Positions 23,874 to 33,073 of a DNA stretch of 50,514 bases are shown here, piece after piece; the stretch's first letter is position 1, and every line of letters starts with the position of its first letter. A program made the translations under genes and the position numbers. The notes beneath the pieces were generated by a model. That model was given only the letters and a program-made list of their open reading frames with translations, was not told the DNA's origin and made no database searches. The DNA is from JBLHHI01 sp047614125. GTDB lineage: Bacteria > Bacteroidota > Bacteroidia > NS11-12g > UBA9320. The stretch lies in contig JBLHHI010000007.1 of assembly GCA_047614125.1 (NCBI GenBank), positions 1 to 50,514 on the forward strand, read 5' to 3'.

Positions 23874-26800
23874 ATGGGAACAATCTTAAAAAAATATTCT
23901 GTACGTGTATCTATTTTTGCGCTCTGTTTATGCGCTGCACTTCCAACACTTGCACAAAAAACTCAGTCATATTCGCAGACCGAAGAGATCTTTTATCACG
24001 CTGTTGAATTGTACAATAAGAAGTTGTTCGGTTCATCCATTCAAGAGTTTGATCGGTTTGTAAGAGCCTCCAATACTCGAGATCTTTTATACGAGCAAGC
24101 AGAATTGTACATCCTTATAAACCACCTACATTTAAATCACAATGCGGCGGATAAAAAATTGGCTCAGTTTTTAAAGTACCAACCTCAAAGCGGGCTTCAA
24201 AACTTAGCTCTACTTGAGCTGGGAAACTATTTCTTTCGCAACAACAAGTTTAGAAAAGCGGCAGATCAGTACGAAAATCTGAATATTTCGAACTTGCCAA
24301 CTGAGCTTTGGGAAGAGGCTAATTTTAAGATGGGTTATTCGTTTTTTAAAGATCATGACTTCGTCAAGGCAAAGGAGAACTTTAATAAGCTTCGAAATAC
24401 GCAAGGGGAATACTACGTAGAGTCCAACTACTTTTATGGGTACATGTGCTACAAAGACATGGATTTTACCTGTGCGTTGAACAGCTTTAAACGAATAGAT
24501 GGCCAAGGTCCGGAGATTACAAATCTATATATAGCTCAAATTTACTATGCCCAAGGTGGATTTATGCAAGCCCTCGACCAATGTAAAGCAAGCATCGCAA
24601 CCGAACACCAAGACGAATACAACCTATTGAGAGGCAAGTGCCATTTTCAACTCAAAGAAATGAAGCAAGCCTACGAATACTTCTCCAACATTTCTATTGA
24701 TTCTAGGTTGCTCACTGATGAGGATGTTTACATGATTGGATACAGCAATTTTTTGAATAAGGAATATGCCAATGCCTCAGCGGCCTTTGTGAAAATATCA
24801 GGTTTAGAGTCAGGCCTAGGACAGTTGGCGAATTACCAATTGGGCCAGAGCTTTATAGCGCTAAACGATAAACAAAGTGCGTACAACGCATTAGGTGTGG
24901 CTAAAAGGATGAGCCATAGCGCTGAAATTAAAGAGGTTGCCTCTTTCAATTATGCCAAGTTGGCCTTTGAACAAGGAGCGCAAAATACGGCCATTCAGGC
25001 CACTCAAGAATTTATCGATGATTATCCTAACAGTGAATATGCAGACGAGGCTCGAGGAAATTTGGTAAACCTTTTGGCCAGCACAAGCAACGAGGCCCAA
25101 GCCATAAAGATACTCGATGAAATCAAAATATTTGATGCAACTCGAAAAAGCATTTACCAACGATTAACGTATGCCTGGGCCGAAAAGAAATATCTAGATA
25201 AAAGCTATCAGGAGGCAACCATCTTATTTGAGAAATCATTGCGATTTACTCCGGATAAAAAGCTGGAGGCGCAGAGCTATTACTGGATGGGGGAGTTGAG
25301 TTACATTGATGAGAACTACGAAGGAGCCGTTCAAAACTTCAATCGGATGATGAGCGTTACAGGTGCTAAATCAAGCCGTTATTATAATCAGTTGTATTAC
25401 AATCTTGGATATGTGCACTACAATCAAAAAGATTACAGCAAAGCAATTGCATATTTTAAACAGTATTACGAAAATACCAGCAACAACAAAGAGCAAGAAA
25501 TCTACATTGATAATGCACTGCGATTGGGGGATTGTTATTTTCTTAAAAGCAATTACGCAGCAGCAAGTGAGATGTATTCTTTTGTTGGAAACGGTGGATA
25601 TAAAGAAAGCGATTATGCCATTTTCCAGCAAGGGATTATTCTTGGGTTAATGGGTAAGCCTCGAGAAAAAATAAGTGTTCTTAAAAATATCCAAACAAAA
25701 TACAGAGATTCAAAACTGGTGGATGACGCGATTTTTGAAATTGCCAACACGCATTTGCAGGATTTGAACGATCCCGCCATGGCATTGAGCATTTTCAATT
25801 TTCTAACCAGTCGATTTAGTGAAAGCATTTATTGCAGAACAGCCTATGTTAAAATGGCATTAATTTTCGACATGGAAGGTGATTATCCAAAGGCATTGTC
25901 GTATTGCAAAAAGGTAATTGAAACATATCCACAAACCGAAAGCGCTCAAGAGGCCATGGCAACTGGTGAGGCCGTATCTGTGAAGATGAATAAGGTAGAT
26001 GAATGGATTGAATACCTAGGCGGCGTTCCGGGCGGCAACATTCGAGTTACCTACCAGGATTCACTGTTGTACGAATCGGCCGTTCAAAAGTACCGAATCG
26101 GCGATTGCACTGGAGCCTTGAAAGGATTTACCGATTATAAAAAGCGATTCAGCGAAGCTGGTTTCTTTTTGCCTCATGCCCACTACTACTCTGGGCTGTG
26201 TCATTTTAACAACAATGAAACCTATAAGGCCATCGAAAACTTTGAATATGTCTCTAAATTAAGCTCTACAGATTTTACCGAGGACGTGAATCTTAAATTG
26301 GCACAGATTTTTTATGATCAAGGAAAATATACGGATGCACTGCCATATTACAGCAAGCTTGAAAAAATTGCAACCACTCAAAACAATTTCGTAGTGGCTC
26401 TTTTAGGACAGATGCGTTGCAACTACACCTTAGGCAACTACGAAGCTGCGAAGAATAATGCTACGGCCATACTGCCTGTAAATACAGAGATTTATAATCA
26501 AATTGAAGCAAACTTTATTTTGGGGCAGATTCAGCATAATGCTAAGAACTATTATTCTGCCATGATTCACTTTAACTATGTGGTTGAAAACTCGCAAACA
26601 GAAAAAGGGGCTCAAGCCGAGTATTTACGTTGCTTAATTATGTACCAGCAAGGCAACCTAGCAGATAGTAAAGAAGAAATTTTTGTTTTGGGTGATCAAT
26701 ACGCTTCGTATGAGTATTGGGTGGTTAAAAGTTTTATTTTATTGGGATACATATATACCGATGAAGAAGACTTCTTTTCGGCCCGTGCAACCTTGCAAAC

Positions 26801-26909
26801 AACGCTCGATTTGTATGATAAAGATCAAGCCTTGATCGACGAAATTAACGCTCAGCTTAAGAAGATTGATGCCTTAGAGCAAGCAAAGAAAAAGGGCATA
26901 AAACCCTAG
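23874..26909 (+). CDS. Large periplasmic tetratricopeptide-repeat protein
   Basis: 1,011 residues. Signal peptide MGTILKKYSVRVSIFALCLC ... TLAQ. The rest is almost wholly TPR-type helix pairs, shown by recurring Ala/Tyr/Phe patterns such as FRKAADQYENLNISN, YYNLGYVHYNQKDYSKAIAYF and ALPYYSKLEKIA. It probably scaffolds periplasmic or envelope protein complexes; no enzyme domain is visible. A -7 box TATTTTTG (23850-23857) lies 16 bases before the ATG. Its stop TAG overlaps the stop of the convergent ppx gene inside CTAG (26906-26909). It is longer than most single TPR proteins and is intact. Confidence 0.85.
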   Translation: MGTILKKYSVRVSIFALCLCAALPTLAQKTQSYSQTEEIFYHAVELYNKKLFGSSIQEFDRFVRASNTRDLLYEQAELYILINHLHLNHNAADKKLAQFLKYQPQSGLQNLALLELGNYFFRNNKFRKAADQYENLNISNLPTELWEEANFKMGYSFFKDHDFVKAKENFNKLRNTQGEYYVESNYFYGYMCYKDMDFTCALNSFKRIDGQGPEITNLYIAQIYYAQGGFMQALDQCKASIATEHQDEYNLLRGKCHFQLKEMKQAYEYFSNISIDSRLLTDEDVYMIGYSNFLNKEYANASAAFVKISGLESGLGQLANYQLGQSFIALNDKQSAYNALGVAKRMSHSAEIKEVASFNYAKLAFEQGAQNTAIQATQEFIDDYPNSEYADEARGNLVNLLASTSNEAQAIKILDEIKIFDATRKSIYQRLTYAWAEKKYLDKSYQEATILFEKSLRFTPDKKLEAQSYYWMGELSYIDENYEGAVQNFNRMMSVTGAKSSRYYNQLYYNLGYVHYNQKDYSKAIAYFKQYYENTSNNKEQEIYIDNALRLGDCYFLKSNYAAASEMYSFVGNGGYKESDYAIFQQGIILGLMGKPREKISVLKNIQTKYRDSKLVDDAIFEIANTHLQDLNDPAMALSIFNFLTSRFSESIYCRTAYVKMALIFDMEGDYPKALSYCKKVIETYPQTESAQEAMATGEAVSVKMNKVDEWIEYLGGVPGGNIRVTYQDSLLYESAVQKYRIGDCTGALKGFTDYKKRFSEAGFFLPHAHYYSGLCHFNNNETYKAIENFEYVSKLSSTDFTEDVNLKLAQIFYDQGKYTDALPYYSKLEKIATTQNNFVVALLGQMRCNYTLGNYEAAKNNATAILPVNTEIYNQIEANFILGQIQHNAKNYYSAMIHFNYVVENSQTEKGAQAEYLRCLIMYQQGNLADSKEEIFVLGDQYASYEYWVVKSFILLGYIYTDEEDFFSARATLQTTLDLYDKDQALIDEINAQLKKIDALEQAKKKGIKP

Positions 26910-27799
26910 TTACGTGCCTTGTATTCCTTGTATAGGTTTCGAACGATTCCATCCGACAAACCCGTTTTAGGCACAAAGATTCGCTTTGTTTTGGTTTGGT
27001 TTATGATGGATAGAAATATTTCACATGCCGGAACAATTACATCAGCCCGATCTGGATTTAATTGGTATTTAATGATGCGCTCTTCGTTTGTTAAATCCTT
27101 CACTTCTTGATAAAAGTCTTTCAACGATTGGTCGGATATATGTAGGTCGGTCGCGCGTTTTCTTCGAATCTTATAAATCTTATTGATGTTACCTCCAGAG
27201 CCTAAGATTTGCACCCCACTATCATTTAAACCAACATCTTTCAACCAAGCCTCCATGGCCTTGTGTTCTTCGGATGTTTGCTCCTTGTACAACGAACGAA
27301 TGGTTCCGATGTTGAATGATTCTCGTACAATTTTCGTCTTGTTATGATACGCTAACTCGGTACTCCCCCCCCCTACATCCACAAAGAGCATTTTGCTTTT
27401 AGACTTGATGAAGCTAGGAATTTGCTCGCCCGATATCACATTGGCTTCTCGCTCTCCGGAAATTACCTCAATCACAATACCACATTCCTGTTCTATATGG
27501 TTCACAATGCTGGCATTATTGGAAGCATCTCGCATGGCCGAAGTAGCCAAAGCCTTGTATCCTACTATGTCTTGCGTGAGCATGAGGTGCTTAAAAGCAT
27601 GCATGGAGTGGATGAGTTTCTCTTCCTTGTCTTTGGTGATTCTTCCAAATCGAAAAGAATCTTCGCCCAAGCGCAGTGGTACACGCACTAGTAAACCTTT
27701 TCGAAAAAAAGGGCCATCACTGGTTTCAAATACGTAACTGAGTAAAAAACGAACCGCATTCGAACCTATATCAATGGAAGCAAATTTTAAATAATTCAA
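26906..27799 (-). CDS. Ppx/GppA exopolyphosphatase-family protein
   Basis: 297 residues, the short single-domain form. It begins FASIDIGSNAVRFLL (phosphate 1 motif of the actin-like ATPase fold), then KALATSAMRDASN and MLFVDVGGGSTELAYH (phosphate 2), and VQILGSGGNINKIY. It degrades polyphosphate or pppGpp; lacking the long C-terminal domain, the polyP activity is uncertain. The only start that includes the whole motif is TTG 27797-27799, 15 bp after the ppk1 stop. VGGGS is encoded by a run of nine G residues (plus-strand C's at 27365-27373), a possible slippage site. The pair with ppk1 indicates polyphosphate turnover. Confidence 0.88.
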   Translation of the reverse strand: MNYLKFASIDIGSNAVRFLLSYVFETSDGPFFRKGLLVRVPLRLGEDSFRFGRITKDKEEKLIHSMHAFKHLMLTQDIVGYKALATSAMRDASNNASIVNHIEQECGIVIEVISGEREANVISGEQIPSFIKSKSKMLFVDVGGGSTELAYHNKTKIVRESFNIGTIRSLYKEQTSEEHKAMEAWLKDVGLNDSGVQILGSGGNINKIYKIRRKRATDLHISDQSLKDFYQEVKDLTNEERIIKYQLNPDRADVIVPACEIFLSIINQTKTKRIFVPKTGLSDGIVRNLYKEYKARN

Positions 27800-27814
27800 A
27801 TTCTCAAATCTTTT

Positions 27815-29863
27815 TTAGGCGTGAAAGTTTTTTAGATATTCGTGAAAGCTGACTTGTGCACGATGATTCTTTTTTCCTTTTTCCTTATAAACGTTTGTCA
27901 AATCACCCTGTAAAACTCGCGCTTTCACATTGTCCTTTAGCTGATGATTTAAAAATGCTTGCAGCTCAAGCTTCAGATTTTTATCATAAATGGGCGCCGC
28001 CACTTCAATCCTGTAGTCGAGGTTACGAGTCATCCAATCTGCCGAAGATATGAAGTATTTGGCATCCGCGCCTGTGCCAAATACAAAGATCCTTGCATGC
28101 TCTAGGTATTTATCTATGATGCTCATGGCCTTTATGTTACTACTCAAACCATCGGTTGTTGGAATTAATGCGCACACACCTCTCACGATAAGATCTATTT
28201 TAACCCCATTTTCGGATGCCTCGTAGAGCTTGTCAACCATTAACTCATCAACTAATGCGTTGATTTTTAGCAAGATGTATGCAGGTTTACCTGCTTTAGC
28301 CTTATTAATTTCCTCAATAATTAATTCTACCAAAGTAGAACGTAAGTAAATTGGGCTAACGAGCAAATGATTAAAATGTACGGGTAAGTACGGCTTTTCA
28401 ATAAAATTAAAAACACTTTCAACTTCAGAGGTTAAAGTATCAGAAGAAGTAAGCAATGAGATGTCTGAATACACGTGTGCTGTTCCCTCATGAAAGTTAC
28501 CGGTTCCAATGTGAGCAAAGCATCGTTCTACGCCTTCGTATTTTGCTTTGATTAAGATGAGCTTGCTGTGTATTTTCAATCCAGGAACACCCAAAACAAG
28601 TTTCACTCCTTCATCCGTTAAAACCTTGGCCCATTGCAAGTTAGCCTCTTCATCAAACCGGGCTTGAAGCTCAATAACCACTACTACTTCTTTACCATTT
28701 TTTACGGCATTTATGAGTGCATTAATGATTTTTGAATCTTGAGCCAACCGGTAGAGCGTAACTTTTATAACCCGAACTTTGGGAGAAATAGCTGCTTCAC
28801 GCAGCATGTCGATCACATAATCAAAAGATTGATATGGGTAATGCAAAAGCACATCCTTTTTAAGCAAAACTTGTAAAATACTTGAAACGTGATCCAGATC
28901 TTTGTGGCGCACCAGTGGATATTTTGTGTATTCCAACTTTGAGCTTCCAACATTTGGAAACTTCATAAAATCTTTGAAGTTGTGATACCTGCCCCCGCCT
29001 AGTATGTTATCATCTTGTGTTATTTTCATCCTTTTGAGCAAGTAATTAACACTCGATTGTGGCATGTTCTTATCATAAATAAACCGAACAGGGTCTCCTT
29101 TTTTACGCTTTTCTATGCTCTTTCTAATTTTGTCGTAAAAGCCTTGAACGATGTCGTCATCGATGTCGAGTTCGGCATCACGAGTAATTTTAAAAACGTG
29201 GGCGTGAATGAAGTTGTAATTAAAAATGCTGAATATGCGTTGGAGGTTTGCTCGAATAACATCATCCAAGTAAATGATAAACTTTCTTCCATTGCTTTGT
29301 GGCAAAACTAAAAATCTACCCAAACTGGCGGATGGAATTTCGATTAAGCTGTACTGAATGATTTTGGGCTTCTCTTGCATCCCAAATTGCACAAAAAGGT
29401 AGTTGGCATCATCATGGAGGTAAGGAAACTTTTTAAGATTGCTCACCATTATGGGAACTAAAACCGGCTCAACCTGATTGATGTAATAGTTATGAACAAA
29501 CGAAACTTGCTCGGGTGTAAGCTCATCTTCATCGGCAATAAAGATGTTTTCCTTTTCCAACTCGTCAATAATTCTGACATAGCAAGCATTAAAGGCTGCC
29601 TGCTGTCGCACGACGGTTTCATGAATTTGATTCATGATTATTTGTGGAGAATCTGGAAGAAATATTTTGTTCTTTTTGTGAAGCTTTACCAATCTTCGGA
29701 TGGTGGCCACACGTACTTTAAAAAATTCATCAAGATTATTAGAAAAGATTCCAAGAAATCGCATTCGCTCAACCAGTGGGTTTCTGGTATCTTCGGCTTC
29801 TTGCAATACCCGTTCATTGAACGACAACCAGCTTACTTCGCGGTTGATTTTGTTAGATGTCAT
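27815..29863 (-). CDS. ppk1: Polyphosphate kinase 1
   Basis: 682 residues, typical of PPK1. N-terminal: EVSWLSFNERVLQEAEDTRNPLVERMRFLGIFSNNLDEFFKVR. Middle: FIHAHVFKITRDAELDIDDD. C-terminal PLD-like domains: KVTLYRLAQDSKIINALI, GLKIHSKLILI with the catalytic His (autophosphorylated), and RCFAHIGTGNFHEGTA. It makes inorganic polyphosphate reversibly from ATP, at the membrane. The ppx gene follows after 15 bp, so synthesis and breakdown are cotranscribed, the common bacterial pairing. ATG at 29861-29863 gives the full N-terminal domain. Confidence 0.96.
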   Translation of the reverse strand: MTSNKINREVSWLSFNERVLQEAEDTRNPLVERMRFLGIFSNNLDEFFKVRVATIRRLVKLHKKNKIFLPDSPQIIMNQIHETVVRQQAAFNACYVRIIDELEKENIFIADEDELTPEQVSFVHNYYINQVEPVLVPIMVSNLKKFPYLHDDANYLFVQFGMQEKPKIIQYSLIEIPSASLGRFLVLPQSNGRKFIIYLDDVIRANLQRIFSIFNYNFIHAHVFKITRDAELDIDDDIVQGFYDKIRKSIEKRKKGDPVRFIYDKNMPQSSVNYLLKRMKITQDDNILGGGRYHNFKDFMKFPNVGSSKLEYTKYPLVRHKDLDHVSSILQVLLKKDVLLHYPYQSFDYVIDMLREAAISPKVRVIKVTLYRLAQDSKIINALINAVKNGKEVVVVIELQARFDEEANLQWAKVLTDEGVKLVLGVPGLKIHSKLILIKAKYEGVERCFAHIGTGNFHEGTAHVYSDISLLTSSDTLTSEVESVFNFIEKPYLPVHFNHLLVSPIYLRSTLVELIIEEINKAKAGKPAYILLKINALVDELMVDKLYEASENGVKIDLIVRGVCALIPTTDGLSSNIKAMSIIDKYLEHARIFVFGTGADAKYFISSADWMTRNLDYRIEVAAPIYDKNLKLELQAFLNHQLKDNVKARVLQGDLTNVYKEKGKKNHRAQVSFHEYLKNFHA

Positions 29864-29893
29864 ACGTTTCTGTGAGCGTTATACCAAAGGGGT

Positions 29894-30655
29894 TTAGTAA
29901 TTTAATAAGTACGAAATAGACCCTCTAAACGAAGTTGCTCGACCCGATGCACTGCTAATTACGCCGTTGTGAAGAATGGGCTGACCGTATCGGTTTAAAT
30001 AATATGTTTCTAACTGACCAACCCCGTATTTAAGATTAATCTCCACTGGGTAATATCCTCTCCAGAAGTGAATTCCAAGCGAAACCACCGGTTGCACCCA
30101 TGCTCTATTCACGGCTCCTCCCTCTTCGTCTACTTGATCCATTCGAATTAAGCCCGTTTTATTCATTTCCAAGCCAACACCAATAGATATTCCATAATCC
30201 TTCTCAGATCGATATGTAGAACCTGAACCAAGATAAAGCTTTGCCATTAATGGAATTTGAATTGATCCAATACCAATAACACCGTTTACATCTTTGTTAA
30301 GAGGGTAGGAATTTCCTACACCCAACGAAAATGGCATGCTCACGGCAAAGGCCGAATTATCGCTCAATTCTCGTAAGTTAAAGCGAGGCTCAAGGCCAAT
30401 GCTGAACAAGTTAATATTACCCGTTTGCGATGGAATTTCTGCATATTCTGCGAGAAGGCTGCCATCGGGCTGCGGAATATAATTTCCCGTTGGGCCTCGT
30501 TCAATTCGAACTGGGGATGTTGTATAATCCAGATAGGTGGTAGAATGAAACGACATGAAAAAGTATTCGTTCAAATCTTTTTCCTCCGTTTGTGAAAACC
30601 CATACATGGATGAGGCCAGTAGTAGAAATGTGAGTATTGAATATCTTTTTTTCAT
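29894..30655 (-). CDS. Outer-membrane beta-barrel-like protein, function unknown
   Basis: 253 residues from ATG 30655 with signal peptide MKKRYSILTFLLLASSMYGF (then SQ). An upstream start at 30679 is not favoured since it would spoil the signal peptide. The rest alternates hydrophobic and polar residues and is rich in Gly, Tyr and Asn (FAVSMPFSLGVGNSYP, GIGSIQIPLMAKLYLGSG, DYGISIGVGLEMNKTG, VSLGIHFWRGYYPVEINLKY), and ends in SFRGSISYLLNY. The end in an aromatic residue after a beta strand fits outer-membrane barrels. It lies 30 bp upstream of ppk1 on the same strand, so it may lead that operon. Confidence 0.7.
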   Translation of the reverse strand: MKKRYSILTFLLLASSMYGFSQTEEKDLNEYFFMSFHSTTYLDYTTSPVRIERGPTGNYIPQPDGSLLAEYAEIPSQTGNINLFSIGLEPRFNLRELSDNSAFAVSMPFSLGVGNSYPLNKDVNGVIGIGSIQIPLMAKLYLGSGSTYRSEKDYGISIGVGLEMNKTGLIRMDQVDEEGGAVNRAWVQPVVSLGIHFWRGYYPVEINLKYGVGQLETYYLNRYGQPILHNGVISSASGRATSFRGSISYLLNY

Positions 30656-30740
30656 ATGTCCACTATTTAAATTTAACATCTTAATTGATCGAGCTTTGTG
30701 TGGGACTCGATGTTGGCCTGTTCAAAAATAACAAATAAGC

Positions 30741-31982
30741 TTATCGATTGATTTTAATATCCGTAAATTTTTTACCGATTTTATCTGGTTTATCATTAAA
30801 ACCTAACAAAAGAAAAACTCCAAACAATACCATACCCATTTGTCGCTCCAACACTGATTCGAGTAAAAAACTAGTTGCAAAAACCACTGTAATAGCCAAG
30901 AGGTATGAATTGTTCCATCCTTTTACTAGGCCAATTACACACAAAATTAAAAGCAATAATGGAGCCACGAAGCCGTGTTTTGCAAAGCTCTCCAAAAACT
31001 GATTGTGTGGCCCAATCCTATTTTCGGGATAAAGCGTTGTGTTATCATCTTCATACTGCTTTTGAAGTGCTTGCTCAAATCCAACACTTCCCACGCCAAA
31101 AATCCAATTTTCTCGAGCAAAATGCCATGTTGTTTTATAGGCTTCAATGCGCATGGCCATCGATTTATAATTAATGTCTTGACCGCTCAATGTTGCGTTA
31201 AAATCTTCTTTAGTATTTGTAAATTTATTTTGAAATCCAGGAGAAAATTGATAAAAAAGGAGGACTAATCCGCTAAATATCAACACACTAACCCCTACCA
31301 CTTTGACGCGGCCAGTTTTGAATATGTACCAAAATAGAATTGCAAAGCCCGAGGCATAAAATGACAATAAGCCCGTTCTGGAAACCAAGATATGCAAACA
31401 AATGATTTGAATAATTAACAAAACAATCCACAGAGCAGTGTATGAACTCCTTCTCGAAAAGTAGGCGGAGGTCCAGCATGTTACCGCTAAGGTAATTCCA
31501 AAATAAATATGATGAACCTTGGCCAGAATAGGGATGTGCTTAGAGTGCAATAGTTGTTCATTAATCTGCTCAAAATGTAGAAAATAACTAACAACACTCA
31601 CAACGGCCACGGCAGTAATTGTTATAACAAAGCTTAAAATTATGAAATGAAATTCGCGCGATTGATATGAAGTATTCTTAAACCTCAACATGTATATTGG
31701 AACAATCAGCAACGGAAGCTTTAACAACCACTCCTTGCTTAATTGATCGAAATCTCCTCTGAACACTTCCAACAAAAGCATGCCAAACAAGATGGCAAGA
31801 ATTATTACTACCGGCTGAAACCGGGCTTTGGAAAAATGGCCCAACCACACATCGGCTAAGATCGACAAAAGCATGGTTGTTAGGCCAATAGAAACCACCG
31901 CTGGTGAAAATACCAAGGCTTGCAGCGTAATGAATAACGGTACAAAGTGAAGTTTTTGTTGCGTATTTAGCTTATTGACCAA
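30741..31982 (-). CDS. O-antigen ligase (WaaL/Wzy-like) membrane protein
   Basis: 413 residues with about ten hydrophobic segments. Near residue 280-310 there is GVGSVGFEQALQKQYEDDN followed by RIGPHNQFLESFAKHGFVAPLL. The pattern PHNxFLE...G is the signature loop of the O-antigen ligase/polymerase family (PF04932). It would join or polymerise surface glycans on the periplasmic side of the inner membrane. The start is TTG 31980-31982, in a different frame from the LysM gene and overlapping its last 11 bases; no ATG exists until residue 37, inside the first membrane helices. This suggests coupled translation with the LysM gene. Confidence 0.75.
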   Translation of the reverse strand: MVNKLNTQQKLHFVPLFITLQALVFSPAVVSIGLTTMLLSILADVWLGHFSKARFQPVVIILAILFGMLLLEVFRGDFDQLSKEWLLKLPLLIVPIYMLRFKNTSYQSREFHFIILSFVITITAVAVVSVVSYFLHFEQINEQLLHSKHIPILAKVHHIYFGITLAVTCWTSAYFSRRSSYTALWIVLLIIQIICLHILVSRTGLLSFYASGFAILFWYIFKTGRVKVVGVSVLIFSGLVLLFYQFSPGFQNKFTNTKEDFNATLSGQDINYKSMAMRIEAYKTTWHFARENWIFGVGSVGFEQALQKQYEDDNTTLYPENRIGPHNQFLESFAKHGFVAPLLLLILCVIGLVKGWNNSYLLAITVVFATSFLLESVLERQMGMVLFGVFLLLGFNDKPDKIGKKFTDIKINR

Positions 31983-32946
31983 AACTAACTTCTACCACTT
32001 TGTTTTGTTGAAGACCAATATATTTTATTGCAGCATCCGATAGTTTAATCATATTGCTTTGGTTGGCATCCATGGTGTGATTAGCAATCACTTTAACAAA
32101 TACTGCCTTCTTATTTTCGGGATTCGTAACCATTACAGTAGTGCCTATTTCGGCACTGTGATGAGAACACACTCGGCCTTTACCACCGTCGTCTTCCGTA
32201 TAGAGGATCCAAGATCCTTTTTCCCAAATTTTATCAAAATCATAGTCTTCAATATGCTCAACCTTTCGTTCATAACTACTCGTTTTAACGGTCGTTTCTT
32301 CAACCATCTCAGTTTTTTTTCGATCGTTTTTCTTCGATTTCTCAGATGCAGCAGTTTTTACTTCTTCAAGTTCGTTTTCAAGTTTTTCAATTTTTTCTTC
32401 CGTTTTAGCAATGGCTACTTTTTGTGCCTCTTTTTCGTCACCCATAACAGGAATCATCAAAGCTTGTCCAATCGTTAAATCGTTGGATGGCAAGCTGTTT
32501 AAATTCTTTATTATTTCGACGGTTGTATTGTGCTTTGTGGCTATAGAAAATAAGGTTTCACCCGCCATAACAGTATGGTATTTGGCAGAAGTAGTTTTCG
32601 TATAGCCAGGAGTTACTTCTTTGGTAAACGTAGGTTTGCGATCCTCGGCAAAGTATTCCTTTACCACTTTATCCTCTTTAGAAGCAGTTTGCTTGGTTGG
32701 CACCAAGATAATTTGATCGACGTACAACATCTTATCCGAACCCGGGTTGGCGGTTACGATATCCGCTAGTGGAACGTTGTATCGGCGACTGATGGCATAC
32801 AAACCTTGCGACTTTTCCACTTTGTGCATAATGTACACTTTACCATTTTTCACAGTGGTGCCTGTAGAGTCTTGAACGGCTGCCATAGGTTGTGTATATG
32901 CCAACATGGTCAATGCCAATGCTGAAAGAAATATTTTAAGTCTCAT
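31972..32946 (-). CDS. LysM-domain protein with RlpA-like C-terminal domain
   Basis: 324 residues. Signal peptide MRLKIFLSALALTMLAYTQP (ends near MAA). Two LysM modules: residues ~38-82 (VEKSQGLYAISRRYNVPLAD) and ~123-167 (YHTVMAGETLFSIATKHNTT). A Lys/Glu-rich coiled linker spans ~175-230. The C-terminal ~90 residues (GRVCSHHSAEIGTTVMVTN ... VIANHTMDANQSNMIKLSDA) resemble the double-psi barrel of RlpA, though the expected catalytic Asp/His is not clear. It should bind peptidoglycan in the periplasm. It is followed by the overlapping O-antigen-ligase gene. A -7 box (TATTTTTG, minus strand, 32994-33001) lies upstream. Confidence 0.8.
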   Translation of the reverse strand: MRLKIFLSALALTMLAYTQPMAAVQDSTGTTVKNGKVYIMHKVEKSQGLYAISRRYNVPLADIVTANPGSDKMLYVDQIILVPTKQTASKEDKVVKEYFAEDRKPTFTKEVTPGYTKTTSAKYHTVMAGETLFSIATKHNTTVEIIKNLNSLPSNDLTIGQALMIPVMGDEKEAQKVAIAKTEEKIEKLENELEEVKTAASEKSKKNDRKKTEMVEETTVKTSSYERKVEHIEDYDFDKIWEKGSWILYTEDDGGKGRVCSHHSAEIGTTVMVTNPENKKAVFVKVIANHTMDANQSNMIKLSDAAIKYIGLQQNKVVEVSFGQ

Positions 32947-33073
32947 ACGTTTTATTTTTTGTGCTTACTACTACATGCAAAACACCTAGTATACAAAAAT
33001 ATTGCGGCGACTTCTTATTTTTAGGGTAATTTGCATAAAGAAATACCATGCTCACACCCATACTGTTAAGTAA

